A DNA stretch of 64,000 bases from Candidatus Avelusimicrobium stercoris (GTDB taxonomy: Bacteria > Elusimicrobiota > Elusimicrobia > Elusimicrobiales > Elusimicrobiaceae). The notes under the pieces were generated by a model. That model was not told the origin of the DNA. It did no database searches and worked only from the letters and a program-made list of their open reading frames with translations. A program made the translations under genes and the position numbers. Where the stretch lies: positions 1-64,000 of the forward strand of contig DJFE01000031.1 of assembly GCA_002432025.1 (NCBI GenBank), read 5' to 3'. The stretch's first letter is position 1, and each line of letters begins with the position of its first letter. Below, piece by piece: positions 1 through 8,771 of the stretch.

Positions 1-107
1 AAAAAACGAAACAACCCCTTTATAAACAACTGCCAAACAACAACGACAAAAACCCCAAAAAGTAGATCCTGAAACAAGTTCAGGATGACTTCCTTTTTCG
101 TAAAGTC

Positions 108-201
108 GTCATTCCCGAAGGTCGTAGTCGGGAATCCGTTGTTTGTCGTAGTTGTTCTCTTACGAAACGACAGATCCCCGACTAAATTCCTCGGGGATGA
201 C
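108..201. repeat. Bipartite palindromic repeat element
   Basis: The element begins GTCATTCCCGA and ends TCGGGGATGAC. It contains two hairpins, ATTCCCGA with TCGGGAAT and ATCCCCGA with TCGGGGAT, separated by an inner stretch containing TTGTTCTCTTACGAAACGACAG. The overall GTCAT to ATGAC closure matches the copies at 55725-55817 and 57597-57686. Confidence 0.75.
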
Positions 202-508
202 AACCACGGCAACGACAGATCCCGGATAAAAACCTTCCGGGATGACGGCACCCTGCGGGTGGCCGACCTTTTCCCCCTCTTTTGACTAATGGAGCCACAC
301 TCTTTTTGTAATGTCGCAAACAAACACAACAGCAACAATACATAAAACAAGGCCGTTATAAAAATGGGGGGCATTCTGAACTTGTTTCAGAATCTACCGA
401 TTGTGTTGTTTGGCTTCTGTATTGTCGTTGCCGTCATCCTGGACTAGCGGGCTGCAAGGTTTTCAGAATCTACATCTTGGGTTGTTTGGTGTGTTGTTAT
501 TAAAAAAG

Positions 509-605
509 GTCATACTGGAAGGGTTGCTGGCGCGGAGCGTTCCAGTATCTGTTGTTTTCCTTTTTTTATAACACCAGATCCTGGACTACAACTTTCCAGG
601 ATGAC
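509..605. repeat. Bipartite palindromic repeat element
   Basis: GTCAT-closed element. The first hairpin is ATACTGGA with TCCAGTAT, interrupted by a longer GC-rich loop. TCTGTTGTT follows, then a second hairpin ATCCTGGA with TCCAGGAT, ending ATGAC. It is the same layout as the copy at 57451-57531, with different loop sequence. Confidence 0.7.
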
Positions 606-687
606 GGCAACAACAAGTTCAGAATGACCCCTATCTTGATAACAACCACTCCCCCTGCGGGTGGTTTACATTTTTCCCCGCTAACGC

Positions 688-718
688 AAAAGCCCCCGGA
701 TAATTTTTATCCGGGGGT
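688..718 (-). terminator. Terminator after the CCA-adding enzyme gene
   Basis: The inverted repeat CCCCCGGATAA with TTATCCGGGGG is followed on the minus strand by CTTTTG. It lies about 25 bases after the stop of the minus-strand gene at 743. Confidence 0.75.
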
Positions 719-742
719 AATCCTCTCAAATAAACCTATTTT

Positions 743-1870
743 TTAATGCGCTTTCAAAAAGGCTTGCGCTTCCTCGCGCGTTTTCACTTCACCCGCCCAT
801 TGCGCCTGACGCACACGATCCAACGCGCCCGAAATGCGCCGCCCTGCAAGGCCCAAATCTTTCAGTTCACGCCCGCGCACAAAGCACGGCTCCAACGCCA
901 TTGGCGGCAGGCCGGGAAGTACCGCGTTTAAAATTTCCTTTTGCAAGGGCGACAGCGAACCCAAGGGACTCATTTTTTCGCGCGTTACTTTCCACGCGCC
1001 TAAAATCTCTTGCGAAAATTCCTTCGGCAAGTGTAGCGAGCGCAAAAAGTCCTCGCCACTTGCGCCCAAGGTGCATACCAAAATGCCCATACGCTCCTGC
1101 ACATCCTGTGTGCGGAGCAACGCGTCGTGCCATTGGAGGCCCGGCCAAGCAAATTTGAGCATATCGTACTTTTCCATTAAGAGGAAAATATTTTTGATTT
1201 TCTCTTCTTTCAGCACCTTTAAAAATTCGCGGCTGAAACGCTCCCGCGTCAGAAGCAGTAAATATTCCCCCTTCACGGCTTCGCGCAAAAGACGCTCGGT
1301 TTTGGGGGCCAACTTCCACCCAAAACGCCCCGCAAAACGCGCAGCACGCAGCATACGCGTAGGGTCGTCCAAAAAACTTTTATCGTGCAAAATGCGGATA
1401 ATGCCGTTATCAATATCCTTTTGGGAACCAAACGCATCGTATGTCTGCCCAAAGGTATCGGGCAAAATGGAAAAGCACCAAGCGTTTACGGTAAAATCGC
1501 GGCGGAAGAGGTCGTCCTTTACCTTGGGCGAGAACTCCACCTCCGGCAACGCTCCGGGATATGGGTATTTTTCCTTGCGCATACGGACCATATCAAATTT
1601 AAGCCCGTCTGCCATATTCACGCGGAACGTGCCGAATTGCGAAAATTTCCGTTTTCCTCCCCCCCATTGTTTTACGCAGAACCCGGCTACGGATTCCTGG
1701 TTGCCGCTAAAAGTAAGGTCAATATCCAGCGTGGGACGCTTTAAGTAAAAATCGCGCACTGCACCGCCAGCCACCCAGGCCGAAAGGCCCAGTTTTTTGG
1801 CGTAGGCTCCCACGGAGTATAACTGTTCCCGGTATTTTTTAGGTATATTGGAGGAGAGGTTTATATTCAT
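743..1870 (-). CDS. cca: CCA tRNA nucleotidyltransferase / poly(A) polymerase family
   Basis: This class II nucleotidyltransferase probably adds or repairs the 3' CCA of tRNAs in the cytoplasm. The N-terminal GGAVRD motif (about residues 35-40) and the DID metal-binding pair (about 50-52) form the catalytic head, and DPTRMLRAARFAGRF near residue 170 is the family's neck signature. At 375 residues it lacks a long C-terminal HD domain. The start overlaps the stop of the upstream CpXC gene by 4 bases, so the two are co-transcribed. All four tRNA genes in this window lack encoded CCA, which fits a required CCA-adding role. A strict poly(A) polymerase is the alternative. Confidence 0.92.
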   Translation of the reverse strand: MNINLSSNIPKKYREQLYSVGAYAKKLGLSAWVAGGAVRDFYLKRPTLDIDLTFSGNQESVAGFCVKQWGGGKRKFSQFGTFRVNMADGLKFDMVRMRKEKYPYPGALPEVEFSPKVKDDLFRRDFTVNAWCFSILPDTFGQTYDAFGSQKDIDNGIIRILHDKSFLDDPTRMLRAARFAGRFGWKLAPKTERLLREAVKGEYLLLLTRERFSREFLKVLKEEKIKNIFLLMEKYDMLKFAWPGLQWHDALLRTQDVQERMGILVCTLGASGEDFLRSLHLPKEFSQEILGAWKVTREKMSPLGSLSPLQKEILNAVLPGLPPMALEPCFVRGRELKDLGLAGRRISGALDRVRQAQWAGEVKTREEAQAFLKAH

Positions 1871-2508
1871 AGCACCATTGGCGGCTTCGCGCCGTCCTCG
1901 CTCATCCGGTCAGCGAAGTTGCGAAGCAGGGTGCTGTTCAGGCCGCTCTTTAACACCTTGGCGGCGGCCACGGCGTATTCGTTGGCCGACTGGTTTTTGG
2001 TTGGCGTGGGCACATAAAACGGAAAATGATGTTCCCGCGCATAAGACGGCTTCAAACGCGTTACCGCAAACCCCTGCGCGGCGGAGGCGGCCGCCACGGC
2101 TTCGGATTCGTAGGACGCTTCTTCGTCCGCCTGCAAAAGCAGTTTTAATTCTTCCAGCCCGAAAACGGACACGGGCGGATAATCCATATTTAATTGCTTT
2201 AACAAAACGTGTTTAATGGTTTCGTAATCGTCCCGCATACGCTTGGCCAGTTCGGGCTCGCGCTGGCGGTCTTTTTCGGAAAATACAAATACCAAAATTT
2301 CGGCCGGGGCGTCAAAATAAATTAAATCACCGTCGTGGTGAAAGAACTCGCCGCACTCGGGGCAACGTACCAAATTTAATTCTCCGCCCATAACGGCGGT
2401 TTTCAAATCGGGGTCTTGGTCCGCCCGGATGAGCGACCAGTATTCTACATCAAAAGGTTCACACTTGTGGGGACAATGCGCCGTCCCTTCGTTTTTAATA
2501 GATTTCAT
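1867..2508 (-). CDS. CpXC-domain zinc-binding protein
   Basis: This 213-residue cytoplasmic protein begins with a CPHKC cysteine cluster and has a second CPECGEF cluster about 45 residues later. This is the paired-cysteine layout of the CpXC family (usually CPxC twice), expected to bind one zinc. A segment after the second cluster (ILVFVFSEKDR) is also typical of that family. The C-terminal half is acidic and Ala-rich and not recognised. It overlaps cca by 4 bases and is the first gene of that unit. No function is established for the family. Confidence 0.75.
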   Translation of the reverse strand: MKSIKNEGTAHCPHKCEPFDVEYWSLIRADQDPDLKTAVMGGELNLVRCPECGEFFHHDGDLIYFDAPAEILVFVFSEKDRQREPELAKRMRDDYETIKHVLLKQLNMDYPPVSVFGLEELKLLLQADEEASYESEAVAAASAAQGFAVTRLKPSYAREHHFPFYVPTPTKNQSANEYAVAAAKVLKSGLNSTLLRNFADRMSEDGAKPPMVL

Positions 2509-2577
2509 ATGTATAATTTAGCATAAATTAGCGCGGGCGGTCATTTTTGCAGGGCAAAAAATTTAATTAGTTTAGCA

Positions 2578-2589
2578 ATTTGATAAAAT
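2578..2589 (+). promoter_or_regulatory. Extended -10 promoter of tRNA-Arg
   Basis: ATTTGATAAAAT, with -10 TAAAAT at 2584-2589, ends 9 bases before the mature tRNA 5' end. It matches the ATTTRGTAWAAT pattern seen before many transcription units in this window. No clear -35 box is seen. Confidence 0.65.
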
Positions 2590-2598
2590 AAAGGTAAG

Positions 2599-2671
2599 GC
2601 CCCGTTAGCTCAACTGGATAGAGTACCGGTCTTCGGAACCGAGGATACGAGTTCAAATCTCGTGCGGGGCA
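2599..2671 (+). tRNA. tRNA-Arg (anticodon UCG)
   Basis: A complete cloverleaf can be drawn. Acceptor GCCCCGT pairs with GCGGGGC, with discriminator A at 2671. The D stem is GCTC/GAGT, the anticodon loop CTTCGGA reads TCG, and the T arm is ACGAG-TTCAAAT-CTCGT. The outermost anticodon-stem pair is a C-A mismatch. CCA is not encoded. The last bases of the gene and its downstream flank are repeated 171 bases further on. Confidence 0.93.
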
Positions 2672-2860
2672 GTTTTCTTTCTAAAATGGTTTGCTCCGTT
2701 GTTGCTCGTCCGGTCGGACACCTCCGCGCTACCGCGCGGCCCTGCACAGTGTACCTTCCTCCTCGCGCCTAGAATCAAAGCCATTTTATTTTGAAAATAC
2801 TTCCAGGTTGTGGCGGTATTTTTCCTTTGCTTGTGCGGGGCAGTTTTCCGCTTAAAATGG
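2662..2860. repeat. Direct repeat of the tRNA-Arg 3' end
   Basis: GTGCGGGGCAGTTTTC at 2662-2677, which spans the tRNA 3' end and its flank, recurs exactly at 2833-2848. Both copies are followed at the same offset by AAAATGG. AAAGCCATTTTA at 2777-2788 is an exact inverted copy of TAAAATGGCTTT at 2853-2864. No gene is seen from 2672 to 2975. Confidence 0.7.
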
Positions 2861-2929
2861 CTTTCGGGCTTCTTGCAGATCTCCAAGCAAAGCCTTCTTT
2901 TTACCTATATATATTCCTATACATAAAAA

Positions 2930-2941
2930 ATTTGGTAAAAT
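2930..2941 (+). promoter_or_regulatory. Extended -10 promoter of yebC
   Basis: ATTTGGTAAAAT, with -10 TAAAAT at 2936-2941 and a TGG extension, lies 34 bases before the yebC ATG. A strong AAGGAG ribosome-binding site follows in the leader. Confidence 0.65.
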
Positions 2942-2975
2942 AAAAGTATCTAAATTTGCAGTAAGGAGCGCACCT

Positions 2976-3737
2976 ATGGGTGGACATTCGCATTGGGCCG
3001 GCATTAAGCACAAAAAGGCCCTCGTTGATGCCAAAAAAGGCAAAGTATTTACTAAAATTTTAAGAGAAATCACCATCGCCGCTAAAATGAGCGGCGGTAA
3101 CCCGGACCAGAACCCCCGCTTGCGTAAAGCCGTGGACGACGCCCGCGCCGCCAATATGCCGTTTGATAACGTCAAACGCGCCATTATGAAAGGTACCGGC
3201 CAGTTACCCGGTGTTTCGTACGAAGAAATCACTTACGAAGGCTACGGCCCCGGTTCCGTGGCGGTCATCGTGGAATGCACCACGGACAATAAAAACCGCA
3301 CTTTCTCGGAAATCCGCAAAATCTTCACCAGCCACGGCGGCAACACCGGCACCGCGGGCTGCGTGTCCTATATGTTCAAAAACAAAGGGATGATTGTCGT
3401 TAAGAAAGAAGACATTTCCGAAGACGACTTGATGAACTTGGCCTTGGAAGCCGGCGCCGAAGACGTCCGCACCGTGGGCGATGTGTACGAAGTTATCACC
3501 AACCCGGATATGAACGAATTGGAAGCCGTCAAAAAAGCCATTGAAGCCAAAGGCATTACGCCCGAATCGGCCGATCTGACGATGATTCCGGATACCGAAG
3601 TCAGCATTACCGACGAACATACCGCCGAAACGCTGATGAATATGCTTGAAGCGTTGGACGATCACGACGATACCAAAAACGTCTATGATAACTCCAACAT
3701 TGACGAAGCCATTATGGCTAAGTTAGAAGCCAAATAA
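2976..3737 (+). CDS. yebC: YebC/PmpR family protein
   Basis: The 253-residue protein starts MGGHSHWAGIKHKKALVDAK, the near-invariant N-terminus of the YebC/TACO1 family. Motifs such as GYGPGSVAVIVE and GGNTGTAGCVSYMF follow, and the length is normal. Members are described as DNA-binding regulators or as factors that help ribosomes through proline stretches; which applies here cannot be read from sequence. ATG at 2976 is preceded by AAGGAG. ruvC starts 8 bases after the stop, as in many bacteria where yebC neighbours the Holliday-junction genes. Confidence 0.95.
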   Translation: MGGHSHWAGIKHKKALVDAKKGKVFTKILREITIAAKMSGGNPDQNPRLRKAVDDARAANMPFDNVKRAIMKGTGQLPGVSYEEITYEGYGPGSVAVIVECTTDNKNRTFSEIRKIFTSHGGNTGTAGCVSYMFKNKGMIVVKKEDISEDDLMNLALEAGAEDVRTVGDVYEVITNPDMNELEAVKKAIEAKGITPESADLTMIPDTEVSITDEHTAETLMNMLEALDDHDDTKNVYDNSNIDEAIMAKLEAK

Positions 3738-3745
3738 GAGGCCTC

Positions 3746-4315
3746 TTGCAAGAGCATACGACCACAGTTTTAGGTATAGACCCTGGTTTAGACAGAACGG
3801 GATGGGCAATCCTCACACGGAACGCCCGTTCCGTTTTGTCTTTACGGGCTTGTGGGCTCATCCATACCGGGGCCGACCAAGAACTGCCCAAACGCCTTTC
3901 CTATATTTTTGACGAACTGACCAAAATTTTGCAAACCTACGCCCCCAACCAAGTGGCTATGGAGCAAAACTTCTTTTTAAAGCGCGCAACCACTATGGCC
4001 AACACGGTAATGACGCGCGGCGTGATTATTTTGGCGTGCGAGCAGGCAAAAAAACAAATTACCTTTTATCCGCCCAAGCGCGTCAAACTGATGATTTGCG
4101 GCACAGGCACCGCTGACAAAAAGCAAGTTCAGCGTATGGTGCAACTTACGCTCCATTTGGACAAAGCCCCGTCGCCAGACGACACCGCCGACGCGGTGGC
4201 TATCGGCATTTGCCATTTAAAAACGGCCCCGCTGAACAATATGATTAATGTAAAGGCCGCCTTTTTAGCCAAATTAAAAGCCGCCAAAGAAGCCCAAATC
4301 AGTAAAAAACGTTAG
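3746..4315 (+). CDS. ruvC: Crossover junction endodeoxyribonuclease RuvC
   Basis: RuvC cuts Holliday junctions during recombination, acting with RuvAB. GIDPGLDRTG near the N-terminus supplies the first catalytic Asp (D12), MEQNFF the Glu, and SPDDTADAVAI the C-terminal acidic pair. The length of 189 residues is slightly long because of a Lys/Ala-rich tail. The start is TTG at 3746 with AGAGG just upstream; no ATG precedes the conserved first strand. It sits between yebC and hflX, 8 and 3 bases away. ruvA and ruvB are not in this window. Confidence 0.94.
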   Translation: MQEHTTTVLGIDPGLDRTGWAILTRNARSVLSLRACGLIHTGADQELPKRLSYIFDELTKILQTYAPNQVAMEQNFFLKRATTMANTVMTRGVIILACEQAKKQITFYPPKRVKLMICGTGTADKKQVQRMVQLTLHLDKAPSPDDTADAVAIGICHLKTAPLNNMINVKAAFLAKLKAAKEAQISKKR

Positions 4316-4318
4316 TTT

Positions 4319-5563
4319 ATGGAAAACGTCATTTTGGCGGGCGTAACCCTAAAAACCGCCCCGTACGATACCTCTTCGCTGGAAGAATTAAAACGTCTCA
4401 CCCACACGGCGGGCGGAACAGTTGTCCGCACTTTTCAAATCCGCGTACAGGCCTTTAACCCGGCCACGCTTATCGGCAGCGGCAAAATGGAAGAAATCGC
4501 CGAAACGGTCCGTCTGACAAACGCGCAAACGGTCATTTTTGACGACGAAATTTCTCCCGCCCAGCAAAAAAATTTGGAAGAAGTCATCCCCGCCAAGGTG
4601 ATTGACCGCACTCGGCTAATTTTGGATATTTTCGCCCAGCGCGCCCGCACGCAAGAGGGCAAATTGCAGGTGGAACTGGCGCAGTTAAAATATTTACTCC
4701 CACGCCTGGGCGGACAGGGCACCGCGCTAATGCAGCAGAAGGGCGGTATCGGCCTGCGCGGCCCGGGCGAAACAAAGCTGGAATATGACAAACGCCGTCT
4801 GCGCCTGCGCATCAGCAAACTGGAAAAGGAAATTGAACAGGTAAAAAAGGAACGCGGCCTGCGCCGTGAACGCCGCACGCAAATTCCCCTGCCGCAGATT
4901 GCCATTGTGGGCTACACAAACGCCGGGAAAAGCACCCTTTTAAATGTGCTCACGCGCCAAAATGCCGTGTATGCGGACGATAAACTCTTTGCCACCTTGG
5001 ACCCGACCACCCGCCGCGTGCATATGCCGGCTGGTGGGGAAATGCTGTTTACGGACACGGTGGGATTTATCCAAAAGTTGCCGCACAGTTTGGTAAGTTC
5101 CTTCCGCGCCACCTTGGAGGAAACCTCGTTTGCGGACGTGATTTTGCACGTCCACGACGCTTCATCCCCCCACCGCAACACGCAAGCAAGCACCGTCCGC
5201 CAAATCATTACCGACTTGGGCGCGCAGACTATCCCGGTTATTGACGTGTTTAATAAAATTGACCTGCTTCCGCCCGCCCGGTTGGCCCTGCTCCAAGCGC
5301 AAAATCCGCAAGGCGTATTTATCAGCGCGGGAAACAAACTGGGGCTTACCGAACTGTTGGAAAAAGTAGAGGAAAATGTGGCGCGCCGCTGGAAATTTCG
5401 ACGACTAACTTTGGAACCCAAGGCGCGCGGGCTCATCGGCTTTATCTACGGCAAAGCCTTGGTTAGCGGGCAAAAAGAATTGCCGTCCGGCGCCTTGGAA
5501 TTAACCCTTATGGCCACAGACGGCAATTATCACAGTATCCTAAAAAAACTTACTTCTTTTTAG
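4319..5563 (+). CDS. hflX: GTPase HflX
   Basis: HflX is a ribosome-associated GTPase that splits or rescues stalled 70S ribosomes under stress. The N-terminal HflX domain ends in the signature [14 protein letters not shown] (142-155), followed by a coiled-coil helix. The G domain has P-loop GYTNAGKS (198-205), DTVGF (G3) and NKID (G4). The length of 414 residues is normal. It starts 3 bases after ruvC and is the last gene of the yebC-ruvC-hflX unit. Its 3' end overlaps the convergent protease gene by 14 bases, leaving no room for a separate terminator. Confidence 0.95.
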   Translation: MENVILAGVTLKTAPYDTSSLEELKRLTHTAGGTVVRTFQIRVQAFNPATLIGSGKMEEIAETVRLTNAQTVIFDDEISPAQQKNLEEVIPAKVIDRTRLILDIFAQRARTQEGKLQVELAQLKYLLPRLGGQGTALMQQKGGIGLRGPGETKLEYDKRRLRLRISKLEKEIEQVKKERGLRRERRTQIPLPQIAIVGYTNAGKSTLLNVLTRQNAVYADDKLFATLDPTTRRVHMPAGGEMLFTDTVGFIQKLPHSLVSSFRATLEETSFADVILHVHDASSPHRNTQASTVRQIITDLGAQTIPVIDVFNKIDLLPPARLALLQAQNPQGVFISAGNKLGLTELLEKVEENVARRWKFRRLTLEPKARGLIGFIYGKALVSGQKELPSGALELTLMATDGNYHSILKKLTSF

Positions 5564-6701
5564 CGGTTTTGGGGGCCGCCTTTTTGACGACCTCTTTTAA
5601 CTGGCCGTAACTTTCCAACGGTTGCACATTGGGCGTGTCGCGGTATTCGGTTAATACCCGCCGGATAAATCCCAAGGTCGTGCTTTCGCTAAATCCGTTA
5701 AACAAAAAGATTTCACTCCCGTACAGCGCGTAACGCTTGCGGGCGGCTTCGGGCAGTTGGTTCAAAGATTTTGCAGACACAATGCCCACCAGGCCGGACG
5801 CGCGTTTTTTGCCGCCGTTATATACGGGTAAAAACACCCCGCCTCCGGAGTTGCCTTTTTCTACGCCAAACCCGGCCGAAAGCCACGGCGCGGCGTTATC
5901 GCCAAAGTACAAAATCTGTCTGGGCGAGGAAAGCATTTCAAACGCCCCGCGGGTCCAGCGCGGCACCAAAATATTACTCATCAAAAAATGTTCGTCTTTA
6001 TCGCTGTAAGCAAGCAGCGGGGCCAAGCGCGGAGTCATCGCGCCGTCCCATTGTTTTTTGAGTAAGGGCGCGGCTTCGGCGGCGGCGCGGTATTCGTCCG
6101 CCTCCTCTTCCAACGCCTGCGCCTGCTCAGTCAGTTGGCGGGCAATTTGCGCTTGTCCGTCCGCCGCGTATTGGCGGCTCTGTTCATACAGCCTAGCCGA
6201 CTCTTTTAAGGCTTCGTCCGTCTTTTTATCCCAAAACGCCTTATCCAAAGAAAGCAGAAAATCCTTTTCCTTTACTTTGCCGTACGCATCGTAATAGGCG
6301 TATTGTGCCTGCCGGGTGTTAAAATAAATAAGCGCCATATCCCACGCGGGCAGTTCCCCGCGCTTGGGCTGTACGCCGGGCGGAAGGGTGTATTCATCCT
6401 GGTATTCCTCCGGGATAAAAACATTTTTCTGGGAAAGCAACGCCGCCGCACGCGCCGGGCCGACCGCCAGCCACATACGCATTTGGCACGAATAATTTTT
6501 GCACGGACTTACGCAATGGGCCGCCGTCAAAAACCAATTTTTATGGAAGCGCACCGCCTGGCAAGACACGGTTTGCGTTTTGCCCCGCACGGTAAACGTG
6601 AGTTCGTATTCCTTTTGGGCATAGTCAAACGCATCCTGTGCAAAAGCGCAAGTTCCCCCAAAAAGGAGTATCATCAAAAGATAAAAACGGAGTTTTTTCA
6701 T
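5550..6701 (-). CDS. Exported trypsin-like serine protease
   Basis: A signal peptide (residues 1-21, cleavage likely after CAFA) precedes an S1-type protease fold. The triad is visible: His62 in FLTAAHC, Asp121 in AWDMALIYF and Ser in [10 protein letters not shown] (about 286). Cysteines at 63, 67 and 72 could form disulfides outside the cytoplasm. Between Asp and Ser lies a roughly 70-residue helical, charge-rich insertion (about 150-220) that looks like a coiled coil and is unusual for this family. The C-terminus is Lys-rich. The gene stands alone, divergent from plsY. The substrate is unknown. Confidence 0.85.
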   Translation of the reverse strand: MKKLRFYLLMILLFGGTCAFAQDAFDYAQKEYELTFTVRGKTQTVSCQAVRFHKNWFLTAAHCVSPCKNYSCQMRMWLAVGPARAAALLSQKNVFIPEEYQDEYTLPPGVQPKRGELPAWDMALIYFNTRQAQYAYYDAYGKVKEKDFLLSLDKAFWDKKTDEALKESARLYEQSRQYAADGQAQIARQLTEQAQALEEEADEYRAAAEAAPLLKKQWDGAMTPRLAPLLAYSDKDEHFLMSNILVPRWTRGAFEMLSSPRQILYFGDNAAPWLSAGFGVEKGNSGGGVFLPVYNGGKKRASGLVGIVSAKSLNQLPEAARKRYALYGSEIFLFNGFSESTTLGFIRRVLTEYRDTPNVQPLESYGQLKEVVKKAAPKTAKKK

Positions 6702-6761
6702 ATTGTTAGTATATATAAAAAACCTTTAAAATACCAACGAAACCGCAAATAAGGCCCCTAA

Positions 6762-6773
6762 ATTTAATATAAT
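6762..6773 (+). promoter_or_regulatory. -10 promoter of plsY, probably leaderless
   Basis: ATTTAATATAAT, with TATAAT at 6768-6773. Transcription would begin 7-8 bases later, at or next to the ATG at 6781. No Shine-Dalgarno sequence lies between. Confidence 0.6.
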
Positions 6774-6780
6774 GAGATAT

Positions 6781-7410
6781 ATGATTACTACAATTACTAT
6801 CCTCGTTTTGTTTAGTTACTTACTCGGGTCCGTCCCGACCGGCTATATGATTGCCAAACACGTTATGGGTATTGATATCCGCCAGCACGGCTCCGGCAAC
6901 CCCGGCGCGGCCAATGTGTACCGCATTGTAGGCAAATGGGCGGGCATCAGCACGTTTTTAATTGACGGCTTAAAGGGTTTTATCCCGGTGTGCCTGGCGC
7001 GCCATTTCTGCCCGGATAACTACTGGGTAGCCATTGCGTGCGGCGTAATTGCCATTTTGGGCCATATGTGGACGATTTATTTGAAATTCCGCGGCGGAAA
7101 AGGCGTGGCCACCTCGGCGGGCGTATTTGCCGCTTTATTGCCTATCCCTACGGCAATTGCGTTTGCGTCGTTTGTAGTGTGCGTGGCATTGTGGGGCCGC
7201 ATTTCTATCGGTTCTATCTGCGCGTGCGTGGTTTTGCCCGTGTGCAGTTTTCTCATCGGCAATCATCCGCTGTCCGTTAATTTAATGGTAACCGCCGTCA
7301 GCGCGTTGGTCATTTACAAGCACGTCCCCAACATCAAACGCCTGCTCCAACAAAAGGAATTAAAATTTGAAGACGGCGCCAAAAAGAGAAAAGAAAATGA
7401 ACATAAATAA
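6781..7410 (+). CDS. plsY: Glycerol-3-phosphate acyltransferase PlsY
   Basis: PlsY transfers an acyl group from acyl-phosphate to glycerol 3-phosphate, the first step of membrane phospholipid synthesis. The protein has five to six hydrophobic helices and the family motifs GSVPTGY, HGSGNPGAANVYR and KFRGGKGVATS. An ATG at 6772 in the same frame lies inside the TATAAT box and is unlikely to be translated, so the start is placed at 6781 (209 residues). gpsA, whose product makes the substrate, follows with a 14-base overlap, so the two steps are co-expressed. Confidence 0.93.
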   Translation: MITTITILVLFSYLLGSVPTGYMIAKHVMGIDIRQHGSGNPGAANVYRIVGKWAGISTFLIDGLKGFIPVCLARHFCPDNYWVAIACGVIAILGHMWTIYLKFRGGKGVATSAGVFAALLPIPTAIAFASFVVCVALWGRISIGSICACVVLPVCSFLIGNHPLSVNLMVTAVSALVIYKHVPNIKRLLQQKELKFEDGAKKRKENEHK

Positions 7411-8401
7411 AATTACCGTTTTCGGCGCGGGCATTTGGGGCAGCGTAATTGCCCAGCACCTCGCGCGCAAAGGGTACAACGTCAGCCTGTGGGAATACAA
7501 CGAGCAGTTGTTAAATGTTCTTAAAACAATGGGCAGACACCCCAATATCCCTAACTTTAAAATTCACGACAACATCCGCTTAACGGGCGACGTGGCCGAA
7601 GCCGTAAAGGATACCGATTTGATGATTTTCGTCATTTCGTCCAAGGCCATCCGCTCCTTCTGCCGCGAACAATTAAAACCGCTTTTAAACGGGCACGTAG
7701 TGCCTGTGGTAAGCGCTTCCAAAGGGATTGAAGACAAATCCTTTAAAACGATTTGCGAACTGATTGAAGAAGAACTACCTCAATTAAAGGACAAAGCCTT
7801 GGCGTTCTCCGGCCCGAGTTTTGCGCTGGAAGTGGCGCAGGACGTGCCGACCAAAATTATGCTGGCCGGAAAGGACCCGGCGCTGGTGGACGAAATCCGC
7901 GACGTAATGAGCGGGGACCCGATTATTGTGGTGCCGTCCTCCGACAGGCGCGGCGTGGAATACGGCGGCGGTATTAAAAACGTGCTCGCCATCGGCTGCG
8001 GCGTAATTGACGGTATCGGCGACGGGGCCAACGCCAAAGCGGCCCTTATCACGCAGGCCTTACAGGAAATGAACGATATCATTACCAGCCAAGGCGGGCA
8101 GTCCAACACGGTTTACAGTTTAGCCGGTTTTGGCGACGCGATTTTGACGGGTATGTCTGCCATTTCCCGCAACCGCCGCTTGGGCGAAAAACTGGGCTCC
8201 GGTTTATCCTTAGAGGAAGCCAAAAAGGAAGTGGGCACCATTGCCGAAGGCGTGAACTCCGTGCAAAGCGTGTACGACATTGCGCGCAAAAACAATTTAA
8301 AAACCCCTATCGTGGACGCTATTTGGAAAATCGTCTGCGAAGGCAAAAAACCTTGGGTGCTTTTGCACGCTATGGGATTTACCAACCGGGGCAACAAATA
8401 A
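7397..8401 (+). CDS. gpsA: Glycerol-3-phosphate dehydrogenase [NAD(P)+]
   Basis: GpsA reduces dihydroxyacetone phosphate to sn-glycerol 3-phosphate for lipid synthesis. The N-terminal Rossmann motif is GAGIWGS. SASKGIE, SGPSFALEVA and GGGIKNVLAIGCGV are family landmarks; the Lys in the last is catalytic in the family. The 334-residue form starting MNINKITVFGAG is chosen because it begins directly at the nucleotide-binding strand and has AAGAGAAAAG upstream. It overlaps plsY by 14 bases and is followed by an HU-like gene 44 bases later. Confidence 0.95.
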   Translation: MNINKITVFGAGIWGSVIAQHLARKGYNVSLWEYNEQLLNVLKTMGRHPNIPNFKIHDNIRLTGDVAEAVKDTDLMIFVISSKAIRSFCREQLKPLLNGHVVPVVSASKGIEDKSFKTICELIEEELPQLKDKALAFSGPSFALEVAQDVPTKIMLAGKDPALVDEIRDVMSGDPIIVVPSSDRRGVEYGGGIKNVLAIGCGVIDGIGDGANAKAALITQALQEMNDIITSQGGQSNTVYSLAGFGDAILTGMSAISRNRRLGEKLGSGLSLEEAKKEVGTIAEGVNSVQSVYDIARKNNLKTPIVDAIWKIVCEGKKPWVLLHAMGFTNRGNK

Positions 8402-8445
8402 TTTTACCGCTTGGGTTTAACACCCGGCGAAAGACAGGACAGGAT

Positions 8446-8709
8446 ATGAATAAGGACGACGTAATCAGACATCTCACCCGGCACGTTTTGGACAAAAAGC
8501 AAGCCAAAATGTCCGTAGATAAAGTATTTGAAATTATCAAGCACGGCTTAAAGCGCGACGGCAAAGTGGTTATCAGCAATTTTGGCTCCTTCCACTTAAA
8601 AACCGCCCGCCCCGTTACCCGCCGCAACCCCAAAACGGGCGACAAGGTGCAAGTACCTGCCAAGGAAAAGGTGCGCTTTAAACCCTCCGAAAACATTTTA
8701 AAGAAATAG
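8446..8709 (+). CDS. HU/IHF-family DNA-binding protein
   Basis: This 87-residue histone-like protein has the two N-terminal helices (VIRHLTRHVLDKKQAK), the core GDGKVVIS-type turn seen here as RDGKVVISNFGSF, and the beta-arm RRNPKTGDKVQVPAKEKVRFKPS. The arm proline that intercalates into DNA sits in RNPKTG. These proteins bend and compact DNA as dimers. AGGACAGGA precedes the ATG at 8446. It is the last gene of the plsY-gpsA unit and is followed by a strong terminator. HU and IHF subunits cannot be told apart from this sequence. Confidence 0.92.
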   Translation: MNKDDVIRHLTRHVLDKKQAKMSVDKVFEIIKHGLKRDGKVVISNFGSFHLKTARPVTRRNPKTGDKVQVPAKEKVRFKPSENILKK

Positions 8710-8722
8710 TTTTCCTAATATG

Positions 8723-8756
8723 AAAAGCCCCCGGTTTTGCCGGGGGCTCCTTTTTC
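8723..8756 (+). terminator. Intrinsic terminator after the HU/IHF gene
   Basis: AGCCCCCGG with CCGGGGGCT is a 9-bp stem followed by CCTTTTT. It closes the plsY-gpsA-HU unit and may also stop the convergent minus-strand operon. Confidence 0.85.
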
Positions 8757-8771
8757 TGACAAAACCAACCA

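Larger units (their letters stand above)
1..742. repeat. Non-coding region with palindromic repeat elements
   Basis: No credible gene is seen in this stretch. It holds several stem-loop repeats of one family: a right half at 64-89, a full element at 108-201 and another at 509-605, plus degenerate stems around 374-480. Short reading frames here are only the translated repeats. The same family recurs at 54.4-58.0 kb. A terminator hairpin at 688-718 serves the minus-strand gene that ends at 743. Confidence 0.75.

Noticed and set aside
85..746. Short plus-strand frames in the first 750 bases
   Set aside because: They translate the palindromic repeats and the terminator; similar peptides arise from every copy.
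834..1748. Long plus-strand open frame opposite the CCA-adding enzyme gene
   Set aside because: It lies entirely antisense to cca, has no ribosome-binding site, and its translation is rich in Ser, Arg and Lys with no motif; it is a coding shadow.
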